Of a stretch of DNA of 21,694 bases, positions 1 through 6,526 are shown one piece after another. Source of the DNA: Deferribacteraceae bacterium (GTDB lineage: Bacteria; Chrysiogenota; Deferribacteres; Deferribacterales; JAISNW01); contig JAITWF010000022.1 in the NCBI GenBank assembly GCA_031285415.1, forward strand, positions 1 through 21,694. The letters are read 5' to 3'. The translations under genes were made by a program, and so were the position numbers. Numbering within the stretch: the stretch's first letter is position 1; each line of letters starts with the position of its first letter. The notes below the pieces were generated by a model that saw only the letters and a program-made list of their open reading frames with translations, was not told the DNA's origin and searched no databases.

Positions 1-153
1 ATGGTCTGCATGAACTGCGGCATGCGATTCGCCCTTGATAAGATAAACCATGTTGAGGGGGGGTGCAACCCATCGCCATTGAAGCGTGAGTTCTCTGGCG
101 ACAAGATCACTATAGCTAAAAGCGATATTATCGCTGGAGGGTATTACTTTTGA
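1..153 (+). CDS. DUF2318 Fe-S/redox membrane protein, C-terminal fragment (5' end outside window)
   Basis: Open frame from the first base to TGA at 151-153, giving about 50 residues. They contain VCMNCGMRF (a CxxC pair) followed by GGCNPSP, which is the usual C-terminus of DUF2318 membrane proteins. In that family the cysteines are thought to bind an Fe-S centre or act in electron transfer. The gene overlaps the next one (TTGA, 150-153), so the two are probably translationally coupled. In Campylobacter the same order (DUF2318 protein, FtsX-like permeases, LolD-like ATPase) follows the FTR1-type permease and P19 iron protein, which supports a role in iron uptake across the inner membrane. The start lies upstream of the window, so the ATG at base 1 is probably only an internal Met. 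Confidence 0.75.
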   Translation: MVCMNCGMRFALDKINHVEGGCNPSPLKREFSGDKITIAKSDIIAGGYYF

Positions 154-1295
154 ATCTCTTTACCATCTCTATTAGAAACTTGCAACGCCGCCCATTTCGT
201 GCGTTTATCTTCTCGATAGTGTTTGTTGCAGGGCTTACCGCCGTTGTGGGGCTTCACTACGTATCGAAAGATATCGGCGACAGCATGGAGGAGAAGCTAT
301 CACGCTTCGGTGCCAACGTTGTGATCCTGCCGAAGGAGAATAATCACACCGTCAGCTACGGCGGCGTTCAGCTTGGGTCGCTATCGTATTCGATCACATA
401 TCTGAACGAAGATGAGACTATAAACGCTGTCCGCACGATAGGATTCAAGGAGAATATCAGTGCTGTTGCGCCAAAGCTTATCGAGGTGGCAAACTTTAAT
501 GACACTCCGATAATGCTCGTTGGGGTGGATTGGACGGAGGAGCTATATATAAACTCGATGTGGAACCTCCTCCCCGAAGAGGTGAAGCCGAACGTTTATA
601 CTGTGGCTGGCTCAAAGTCTGGCGTCAAAGAGGGCGATATTATCGAGCTGAACGGCAGCAGTATAACGGTCGACCGAGTACTATCCCAAACTGGCGACGA
701 TTCCGATAATCTAATCTTTACAACACTTGCAAACTTGCAGAGGATCACCGGCAATGAGAATAGGGTGAACTTTGTAGAGGTAGCAGCCCTCTGTGCAGGC
801 TGTCCGATAGATGATATAGTCGCACAGATATCAGCCAATACCGACGCCGAGGTGAAAGCGTTGCAGAGTGTTGTGAAGCAGCGCATGTATAGCATAGAGT
901 TTGTTGAGACGCTTGTGTGGTGCATAATTGCGATAATATTGTCAGCTTCGATCCTGATGATGGCTCTATTTATGCTATCATCGGTGAATGAGCGCAAGAA
1001 GGAGATCGGGATTATGCGAGCGGTGGGGTATTCGAAGCTTGCGATCTTCTCTGCCATATGTGCCGAGGCGGCGATCTTGCTCTCTTTTAGCGGTGTGATC
1101 GGCTACTTCGCTGGATATTACGCAGGGATAAAGATCTTATCTGTGATGAGTATCGACGCTGTAGCTAGGAGCTTCCCAGTGGCTGATATGTTTGCTACTG
1201 TAGGCATTGCGGTTGCGATAGCGGTACTATCATCGGCATTTCCAGCGATGAAGGCAGCAAGACTTAGCCCAGCAGAGGCGTTGAATAGATTATGA
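150..1295 (+). CDS. FtsX/MacB-type ABC transporter permease of an iron-uptake (P19-like) cluster
   Basis: A 381-residue inner-membrane permease of the FtsX/MacB fold. An N-terminal membrane segment (about residues 17-37) is followed by a periplasmic MacB_PCD-like domain (about 40-245) and a C-terminal FtsX domain with three membrane segments. The domain contains the typical SSVNERKKEIGIMRAVG coupling helix and ends PAEALNRL. C215 and C218 (CAGCP) lie in the periplasmic part near the second membrane segment; such a pair could receive electrons or metal from the DUF2318 protein upstream (inference). The start is TTG at 150, overlapping the upstream stop. The stop overlaps the ATPase gene by 4 nt (ATGA), which marks one operon. 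FtsX-fold systems of this kind usually couple ATP hydrolysis to periplasmic work rather than classic import. Substrate is not shown by sequence; iron is inferred from context. Confidence 0.85.
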   Translation: MNLFTISIRNLQRRPFRAFIFSIVFVAGLTAVVGLHYVSKDIGDSMEEKLSRFGANVVILPKENNHTVSYGGVQLGSLSYSITYLNEDETINAVRTIGFKENISAVAPKLIEVANFNDTPIMLVGVDWTEELYINSMWNLLPEEVKPNVYTVAGSKSGVKEGDIIELNGSSITVDRVLSQTGDDSDNLIFTTLANLQRITGNENRVNFVEVAALCAGCPIDDIVAQISANTDAEVKALQSVVKQRMYSIEFVETLVWCIIAIILSASILMMALFMLSSVNERKKEIGIMRAVGYSKLAIFSAICAEAAILLSFSGVIGYFAGYYAGIKILSVMSIDAVARSFPVADMFATVGIAVAIAVLSSAFPAMKAARLSPAEALNRL

Positions 1296-1960
1296 GCATT
1301 ATAAAAGCTAACAATTTAACAAAAACATACGGTTCCGAAGGTAGTATAGTGACGGCGGTGAACGGTATCTCGTTCACCATCGAAGAGGGGGAGTTTGTCT
1401 GTATCGTTGGTCGATCTGGATCGGGGAAGAGCACCCTTCTGAACCTTCTAGCGGCTCTCGATAAACCGACCTCTGGCGAGCTTTACTTTAAAGATTTAGA
1501 TATGATGAATATGTCTGAAAAGCAGTTGAACAGATTTCGCAGGGAGAATATGTCGGTGATCTTTCAGTTTCACCACCTTCTGCCATACTTTACTGCGCTT
1601 GAAAATGTATTGCTGCCATATATGAGCGGCATTGCGCCTATTAATGCGGAGCATAGAAGGGCGGCGGAGAACGCCCTCGATAGAGTTGGTTTGCAAGATA
1701 AAAAGGATCGCCTTCCAGGGCAGCTCTCTGGCGGCGAACAGCAACGGGTGGCGATAGCAAGGTCGCTTTGCGCCTCGCCCGATATACTCTTTGCCGATGA
1801 ACCTACAGGGAGCCTCGATAGGGAGACTGGCGACTCCGTAATGTCGCTACTATCGGAGCTGAATAAGCAGGGGCTTGCGATCGTTATGGTGACTCATCAG
1901 GAGGATTATACAAAGCTCGCTAGCAAAATACTAAGAATGCAAGATGGGAACATTATATAA
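1292..1960 (+). CDS. LolD/MacB-type ABC transporter ATP-binding protein
   Basis: A 222-residue ABC ATPase with every motif intact: Walker A GRSGSGKST, Q-loop (IFQFHHLLPYFTALENV), signature LSGGEQQRVAIARSL, Walker B ILFADEPTGSLD and switch His in VTHQ. The LLPYFTALENV and DEPTGSLD wording is typical of the LolD/MacB/FtsE branch that drives FtsX-fold permeases, which fits the permease encoded directly upstream with a 4-nt ATGA overlap. It acts at the cytoplasmic face of the inner membrane and completes the DUF2318-permease-ATPase set seen in P19-type iron-uptake loci. It is the last gene of this operon: a GC-rich palindrome follows 8 nt after the stop. LolD-type lipoprotein release is less likely given the DUF2318 neighbour. 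Confidence 0.88.
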   Translation: MSIIKANNLTKTYGSEGSIVTAVNGISFTIEEGEFVCIVGRSGSGKSTLLNLLAALDKPTSGELYFKDLDMMNMSEKQLNRFRRENMSVIFQFHHLLPYFTALENVLLPYMSGIAPINAEHRRAAENALDRVGLQDKKDRLPGQLSGGEQQRVAIARSLCASPDILFADEPTGSLDRETGDSVMSLLSELNKQGLAIVMVTHQEDYTKLASKILRMQDGNII

Positions 1961-1968
1961 AGCAATTA

Positions 1969-2044
1969 GGGCGGGCAGACCCCGCCCCTACATCGGAGCT
2001 TTGCGTCTGCATTGCCGTTACGTAGGGGTGTGGTTTGCCCACCC
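1969..2044. repeat. GC-rich palindromic repeat, copy A (terminator-like)
   Basis: Imperfect inverted repeat with 23-nt arms at 1969-1991 and 2022-2044 around a 30-nt interior. The arms begin GGGCGGGCAGACCCC on the left and end TTTGCCCACCC on the right, with about four mismatches. It is related to 8757-8829: the left arms are identical over 23 nt and both interiors share TGCATTGCCGTTAC. It lies between the 3' ends of the convergent ABC and M23 genes, where a hairpin could stop transcription from both sides, although no T-run follows. It probably belongs to a dispersed REP/MITE-like family. Confidence 0.75.
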
Positions 2045-2056
2045 ATAAAGTTATGC

Positions 2057-2992
2057 CTAGCCTCTCTTCTTCGGTATGACGCCATCTTTCGGTATAAATG
2101 TGATCGCATTCACAGGGGTGCCGTTATAAAGTACCTCATAGTGTGAGTGTGGCCCTGCGCTTCGGCCTGTTGCGCCTGAATCGGCTATCTTGTCGCCCTT
2201 CTTTACTAAATCACCAGCCTTTACTACCAATTTGCTATTATGGGCGTAGCGTGTCATATATCCGAAGCCGTGATCGACGGTAACGAGGTATCCGTATCCA
2301 GTCTTCGTACCTGCAAAGACCACAACGCCATCTGCGGCGGAGAAGATATCGGTGCCAACTGGTGCGGCGAGGTCTGTCCCCTCATGGAATGTAATCGTGC
2401 CGTTGAATGGCGAGCGGCGAAAGCCGAAGTGGCTCGTCACCCTTTTGGTTGGGCTTGGCCATATACTTGGGGTGTGATTATAGATAACGTTCTCTAGCTC
2501 GAGATGCCCTAGAATGCCAGCATATGCAAGGCTTCTCTTCTCCATCTCCGAATAGATCATATTGGTGTAGCGCATAAGGTGCGGAATGCTGCCGTACGAC
2601 TGGATATCTTCGAGGTGCAGAATATCGTCTAACATCTTTGCTGGGGTGAAATTTCGATAGAATCTATCGTACGAGATATATCGCTGTACACAGTTTGCAT
2701 TGAAGATCTCGGTGGCAAAATCATCGTTCTGATATAGTTTATTCACAACGCTAGCGAGGATCGCTATTGTGGCAGACATAACGGGGCGTTCGTCAAGGTT
2801 AACCCTCTCGACGCTACTTAGCTCTGCGATATCAGATTTAAGTGTGTACGTATACGCAATAGAGCCGAATACGCCGCCGAGTAAGACAAGCGGAATCATC
2901 ATAAATAGTACGATCCCAAGCTTCGATAGCTCGAGCGTGCGTGTTTTATTGGTACACAGCGAATTGACAATTATTAGTTTATATCTTTTCAT
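2057..2992 (-). CDS. Membrane-anchored M23 (LytM) family metallopeptidase
   Basis: A 311-residue protein with a short basic cytosolic N-terminus, one membrane segment (about residues 25-50), a helical periplasmic stalk (about 55-180) and a C-terminal LytM/M23 domain (about 185-300). The zinc and catalytic residues are present: H203 and D207 in HEGTD, H251 in RYAHNS, and H282/H284 in GPHSHYEV. Only the usual Leu between the last two His is replaced by Ser. It should therefore be an active peptidoglycan endopeptidase (cleaving peptide cross-links) held in the inner membrane, like those that shape or separate the cell wall. It is a single gene, convergent with the iron ABC genes and divergent from the FdhD-like operon (56-nt gap). 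A minus-strand TATACT at 3010-3015 could be its -10 box. The start is ATG at 2992. Confidence 0.88.
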   Translation of the reverse strand: MKRYKLIIVNSLCTNKTRTLELSKLGIVLFMMIPLVLLGGVFGSIAYTYTLKSDIAELSSVERVNLDERPVMSATIAILASVVNKLYQNDDFATEIFNANCVQRYISYDRFYRNFTPAKMLDDILHLEDIQSYGSIPHLMRYTNMIYSEMEKRSLAYAGILGHLELENVIYNHTPSIWPSPTKRVTSHFGFRRSPFNGTITFHEGTDLAAPVGTDIFSAADGVVVFAGTKTGYGYLVTVDHGFGYMTRYAHNSKLVVKAGDLVKKGDKIADSGATGRSAGPHSHYEVLYNGTPVNAITFIPKDGVIPKKRG

Positions 2993-3048
2993 AAAAGTTC
3001 TCTGATTTTAGTATATCCTATTTTAATTATTTTGTATATGATAAAGGG

Positions 3049-3765
3049 ATGGAGCTAACAAAAAAACAATCGGTACAGTATACCGCCAAAACGTTATCAG
3101 GGGCAGAGTTTACGGGCGTAGCTTTGCGAGAGGAGGTTTACGATCTTATAATCGATCTCGACCTCTATCGCAGAGTACTCATCACCCCTGACAATTTAGA
3201 TGAATTTATATACGGAACGCTTATCGGATCAGGCATTATAAAGAGGCATGAGGACGTTATATCAAGCCGCCTATGCGACGCAAACCGATTCTTTATTCAG
3301 CTCGACCCCGATCTCGCTGTGAAGGTGAAGAACGCCGACGGTATAAAGCAGTACGCCCAAGAGATGGCTGTGCCGAACTTTAGCGATATTATCCCATTAA
3401 AGGTGACAAAACATTATCCAGTGATGGAGATAATCGATCTGGCGAAGCGTTATGAATCGCAGATCCATTTCTACGCCGTTAATCCGCATGCGGAGGTTGT
3501 AATTCATGACTGTTCAGGATTATACGCAATAGATAAGATTATCGGCGGCACCCCCTCCGATCTTATTATAACGAATGCACACCCCTCGACAGAGGCTATC
3601 ATTCGCTGCTATAGAGGGGGGATTTCAGTAGCAGTTTTTAGCGGCGTGCCAACGAGCGGCGCAATTAACTTCGCCCAAAAGACAGGCGTAACGCTTATCT
3701 CCAAAGATCTGCACGGCAGCTACTCGATCTACGCCGATAGCCGCCAACAGCTGGTGTATAGATAA
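3049..3765 (+). CDS. FdhD-like protein lacking the catalytic CxxC
   Basis: A 238-residue protein that resembles FdhD (sulfurtransferase handing sulfur to the Mo/W-bisPGD cofactor of formate dehydrogenase) along its whole length. Seen: LITPDNLDEFIYGTLIGSGII (family pattern TPxDLxELxxGFLxxEGII), H148 in NPHAEVV, GLYAIDKIIG (normally GRHNALDKLIG), and a C-terminal IITNAHPSTEAI...GVPTSGAINFAQKTGVTLI block. However, the CxxC loop that carries persulfide in FdhD is absent: the only cysteines are C76, C155 and C187, none paired. The usual EDVGRHN stretch is degenerate (HDCSGLY). The classic sulfurtransferase reaction is therefore unlikely; a cofactor-binding or regulatory role is possible. It is the first gene of an operon with a fused ABC ATPase, cbiD and cbiE (TAATG overlap with the ATPase). 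Start chosen at ATG 3049; AAAGGG directly abuts it, so the ribosome site is poor. Confidence 0.7.
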   Translation: MELTKKQSVQYTAKTLSGAEFTGVALREEVYDLIIDLDLYRRVLITPDNLDEFIYGTLIGSGIIKRHEDVISSRLCDANRFFIQLDPDLAVKVKNADGIKQYAQEMAVPNFSDIIPLKVTKHYPVMEIIDLAKRYESQIHFYAVNPHAEVVIHDCSGLYAIDKIIGGTPSDLIITNAHPSTEAIIRCYRGGISVAVFSGVPTSGAINFAQKTGVTLISKDLHGSYSIYADSRQQLVYR

Positions 3766-4928
3766 TGCCGAGATTACAAGTTAACGACGCACAATTCAGC
3801 TTCTTCGATGGTAGAACCGTTCAACTGCCCAATATAGATGAGAGCTTTGATAAGATCTTGCTGATAAAGGGGGCGATCGGTAGCGGCAAGACGCTATTGT
3901 TAAAGGCTATCGCTGGCGTGATTACCCCAAATAGCGGTGTAGTAGAGGTGAACGCCGAGCCGTACTTTCTGCATTCGCAGTCGGAGTTTAACTTTGTAAC
4001 AAGCGCTGTGGGTACAGAGCTTGATTTTATCGGCGTTAATCGGGAGCCGTTTGCCGAGTACGTCGATAGAGATGTATCGGAGTTCTCTGGCGGTCAGCTA
4101 AAGAGGTTATCTGTGATGATTGCCTTGGAGGCGGCGTCTGGCGTTCTCCTGCTGGATGAACCGCTCGATATGCTGGACGATGTAGAATCAGAGAGGATGG
4201 CAGATTATATCGTGAACGCCTCTAATAGAACGCCGATGATTATCGCAACACATAGTGATAGCTTTGATGAGTATGCAGATAATATTATCGTGATAGGGCG
4301 ACAAACCACCCCGTCACTTCGTGCCACCCCTCCAAGGAGGGGAACTGAGGAGTTGCTACTTGTAGCAGATAAACTATTCGTACACAATACTGCTGAAATA
4401 TCGCTGAACCTGCATAGGGGTGAGATCGTATGCCTCTACGGCGGAAATGGTAGCGGCAAATCGCTCTTTGTGCGCACAGTGGCTGGTATTGGTAGGCTAG
4501 AATATCGTGGAGGGTACGAATGGCATGTAGATAGAGCGAAGCGTGGGATCTGTCTGCAATTTCCAGAACACCTTATCTATCAGGGAACTGTCGCCGAAGA
4601 GATCGCCGATACCGCTGGCAGTGCAAATGTAGATCGGGTGCTATCTATCTTAGATTGGCACGATAGGCGAAATTCCTCCCCATTTGCCCTCTCTGATGGC
4701 GAAAAGAGGAAGATGTATATTATTTCAATGCTAACTAAATCGGAGGCATGTATCTTCGATGAGCCGTTCGCTGGGCTAGATTCCGCTACTGCAAACTTTA
4801 TTATAGATAACTTTATCGAGGCGAGAGATTCAGGCAAGGCGATACTTTACACTGCAAATAGACGGCAAGATTCACTATACGCCGATACAACCATCGTCAT
4901 TGCGGATTCGATCCGCAATCCAGAATGA
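3765..4928 (+). CDS. Fused two-domain ECF/CbiO-like ABC ATPase
   Basis: A 387-residue protein with two tandem ABC ATPase domains. Domain 1 (about 1-178): Walker A GAIGSGKT (36-43), signature FSGGQ (107-111), Walker B LLLDEP, switch His H163. Domain 2 (about 197-380): Walker A GGNGSGKS (226-233), Q265 in LQFPEHLIYQGTVAEEI, signature LSDGE (309-313), Walker B CIFDEP. At its switch position it has Ala (TANR, residue 364) instead of His, so site 2 may be impaired. The QFPEH...TVAEEI wording is typical of ECF/CbiO vitamin and cobalt transporter ATPases (EcfA1/EcfA2), here fused. No EcfT, S-component or CbiM/Q partner is present in the window. Domains are both shorter than usual. The linker TTPSLRATPPRRGT and the C-terminus VIADSIRNPE are encoded by palindromic repeats. 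It overlaps both neighbours (TAATG, ATGA) and lies with cbiD/cbiE, so cobalt or cobalamin-precursor uptake is the best guess. Confidence 0.8.
   Translation: MPRLQVNDAQFSFFDGRTVQLPNIDESFDKILLIKGAIGSGKTLLLKAIAGVITPNSGVVEVNAEPYFLHSQSEFNFVTSAVGTELDFIGVNREPFAEYVDRDVSEFSGGQLKRLSVMIALEAASGVLLLDEPLDMLDDVESERMADYIVNASNRTPMIIATHSDSFDEYADNIIVIGRQTTPSLRATPPRRGTEELLLVADKLFVHNTAEISLNLHRGEIVCLYGGNGSGKSLFVRTVAGIGRLEYRGGYEWHVDRAKRGICLQFPEHLIYQGTVAEEIADTAGSANVDRVLSILDWHDRRNSSPFALSDGEKRKMYIISMLTKSEACIFDEPFAGLDSATANFIIDNFIEARDSGKAILYTANRRQDSLYADTTIVIADSIRNPE
4305..4350. repeat. Palindrome-bearing repeat inserted in frame (inter-domain linker)
   Basis: Within the fused ATPase gene, CCACCCCGTCACTTCGTGCC is followed by the perfect palindrome CCCCTCC-AA-GGAGGGG (4327-4342). 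From memory, this sequence resembles a dispersed bacterial intergenic repeat; here it is read as TTPSLRATPPRRGTE between the two ATPase domains, with no frame break. Confidence 0.6.
4899..4919. repeat. Small palindromic repeat at the 3' end of the fused ATPase gene
   Basis: Perfect 9-bp inverted repeat ATTGCGGAT-TCG-ATCCGCAAT. It encodes the last residues (VIADSIRNPE) of the ATPase and ends 5 nt before the cbiD start codon at 4925. It matches, from memory, a common dispersed repeat that often extends ORF ends as IADLIRNP-like peptides. Confidence 0.6.
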
Positions 4929-5890
4929 ATTATATGAGGCGAGGCTTCACCACTGGCACCGCTGCCACAGCCGCCGCTATTGCGTGTGTATTAGGCAACA
5001 ATCACGACAAGGTTAATGTAAAACTCCCCTCTGGCGACTATCTATCGATAGATATCGTGCGCAAAGGGGGCAAAGTCGGCGTTATAAAGGACGCTGGCGA
5101 CGATCCCGACGTAACCGATGGTATATTTATCTACGCCGACGCTACATTCACAGACGATGGCAAGATAGAGATCGCTGGGGGCGAGGGCGTTGGCATAGTT
5201 ACACGTGTGGGATTATCGATCCCTGTAGGCTCTTCCGCTATCAACCCTGCACCGTTAAATATGATAATTGAGAACGTCGCACCACTTCTGAATGGGAGGG
5301 GTGTGAAGATTACTATACACGCAGAGAATGGGCAAGAGATCGCTGAAAAGACCTTCAACTCTAGGCTTGGCATAGTGGGGGGGATCTCGATAATCGGCAC
5401 TACAGGCATTGTCGAACCTATGAGTAGCGAGGCGATAATCGCTTCGATACGTTGTGAAATAGATATCTTGGCGGCTGAAAATACACCATCTATCTGGTGC
5501 GTACCAGGTAGAATCGGTGAAAGGGCTCTGCTTGCCGAGCTTCCTAATGTTAAGGTCGTGCAGATGAGCAACTTTGTAGGGGATACGCTCGACTATATTC
5601 GTCAAAAAGGTTATAAACGTGTCGGTTTGGCTGGCCATCCAGGGAAGTTAGCCAAGATTTGCATGGGTGTACGAGATACACACTCGTCGAGATCTACACA
5701 GGCGAACGAATATGTAGAAAGGCTCCTTGGAATAGATAGCATTAACACGCTTGAGGAGATCTGTGTGGCTGAAAAGTTAGATAGGCTCGCAGAGGAGATC
5801 TCTATAAAGGCGGCTACTGATTACGGTTTTGAGAGTGTTAATGTGCTACTATTCTCTATGAACGGCACTCTGGTGGGTAGATATGAGTAG
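4925..5890 (+). CDS. cbiD: Cobalt-precorrin-5B (C1)-methyltransferase CbiD
   Basis: A 321-residue protein that starts MNYMRRGFTTGTAATAAAIA, the CbiD signature of RxGFTTGxxAxAAA. It carries the conserved ITIHAENGQEIAEKTFNSRLGIVGGISIIGTTGIVEPMS block (residues about 129-169), and AGHPGKLAKICMGVRDTHSSR, all hallmark CbiD motifs. The enzyme transfers a methyl group from SAM to C1 of cobalt-precorrin-5B in the anaerobic (early cobalt) branch of cobalamin synthesis, in the cytosol. The start overlaps the ATPase stop (ATGA) and the stop overlaps cbiE by 8 nt, so it is translated as part of the FdhD-like/ATPase/cbiD/cbiE operon. It is slightly shorter than the common length of about 350-370 residues but complete at both ends. 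The other cob genes must lie elsewhere. Confidence 0.93.
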   Translation: MNYMRRGFTTGTAATAAAIACVLGNNHDKVNVKLPSGDYLSIDIVRKGGKVGVIKDAGDDPDVTDGIFIYADATFTDDGKIEIAGGEGVGIVTRVGLSIPVGSSAINPAPLNMIIENVAPLLNGRGVKITIHAENGQEIAEKTFNSRLGIVGGISIIGTTGIVEPMSSEAIIASIRCEIDILAAENTPSIWCVPGRIGERALLAELPNVKVVQMSNFVGDTLDYIRQKGYKRVGLAGHPGKLAKICMGVRDTHSSRSTQANEYVERLLGIDSINTLEEICVAEKLDRLAEEISIKAATDYGFESVNVLLFSMNGTLVGRYE

Positions 5891-6458
5891 AAAGGTATAT
5901 CTGATCTCGTGCGGCGTGGGCGGATACGACGATATCACCGTGCGAGCGTTGAAGACGATCGATAGTTGCGATATAGTTATGGGTGCAGAGCGGTTCATTA
6001 CGCTATTCGCTGGCGAAAAACGGTCGGTGATACTTCCTGCAAATAGCGAAAGAGCTGCCGAGATAGTCAATAGGGCTGATGGTACCATCGGGGTGCTACT
6101 CTCTGGCGATGTGGGATTTTATAGTCAGGCGGCTACTTTGCGCAAACTCATTACAGACGCAGAGATTGAGAGTATCGCTGGCGTTGGAATTGTGCAACAG
6201 CTATCGGCAAAGCTCGATATCGCTTGGCAAGATCTCGAATTTGTGTCGCTACACGCCGATAGCAGCAATCAGATCCCCGATGGCGACTGCATGATCTTAA
6301 TGCGAAGGGGGCTGAATCTAAAGGATCTGATCCCTATTGGGCGCAAGGTTATGATCTGTCAGGCACTCTCTACACCCGATGAAAAGATTGAGCTGTGGGG
6401 TGGGGGGGATTATCTCTGCAACGAACTCACAACCATTATAATAACAGCTATAAATTGA
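5883..6458 (+). CDS. cbiE: Cobalt-precorrin-7 (C5)-methyltransferase CbiE
   Basis: A 191-residue tetrapyrrole (SAM-dependent) methylase. Motifs: LISCGVGGYDDITVRALKTIDSCDIVMGAERF at the N-terminus (GxG SAM loop) and VLLSGDVGFYSQAATL at about residue 71-86 (family pattern vLxSGDPGFyS). Both are characteristic of CbiE/CobL-N. It methylates C5 of the corrin ring in the anaerobic cobalamin pathway. The CbiT domain (C15 methylation/decarboxylation) that is fused in CobL is absent, so CbiT must be separate. It is the last gene of the operon and overlaps cbiD by 8 nt. The pckA promoter begins 2 nt after its stop codon. Confidence 0.9.
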   Translation: MSRKVYLISCGVGGYDDITVRALKTIDSCDIVMGAERFITLFAGEKRSVILPANSERAAEIVNRADGTIGVLLSGDVGFYSQAATLRKLITDAEIESIAGVGIVQQLSAKLDIAWQDLEFVSLHADSSNQIPDGDCMILMRRGLNLKDLIPIGRKVMICQALSTPDEKIELWGGGDYLCNELTTIIITAIN

Positions 6459-6459
6459 A

Positions 6460-6488
6460 TTGACCTTAACAAAATAATGTACTAAAAT
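6460..6488 (+). promoter_or_regulatory. Sigma70-type promoter for pckA
   Basis: TTGACC (6460-6465), 17-nt spacer, TAAAAT (6483-6488). Expected start of transcription is near 6495, leaving a leader of about 30 nt that contains the AAGGAG ribosome site ahead of the pckA ATG. Confidence 0.7.
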
Positions 6489-6526
6489 CAAAGCAAACGA
6501 AAAATCGAACATAAGGAGATAATCGT

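Noticed and set aside
1969..2044. CRISPR or IS-end interpretation of the GC-rich repeats
   Set aside because: Only two isolated copies, each a self-complementary hairpin, with no regular spacers and no transposase gene nearby.
2769..3005. ORF on the plus strand opposite the M23 gene start
   Set aside because: Antisense shadow; the M23 protein has an intact N-terminal membrane anchor on the other strand.
5131..5571. 146-codon antisense ORF in cbiD
   Set aside because: Cysteine/proline/serine-rich shadow translation of a well-supported gene; no ribosome site or family resemblance.
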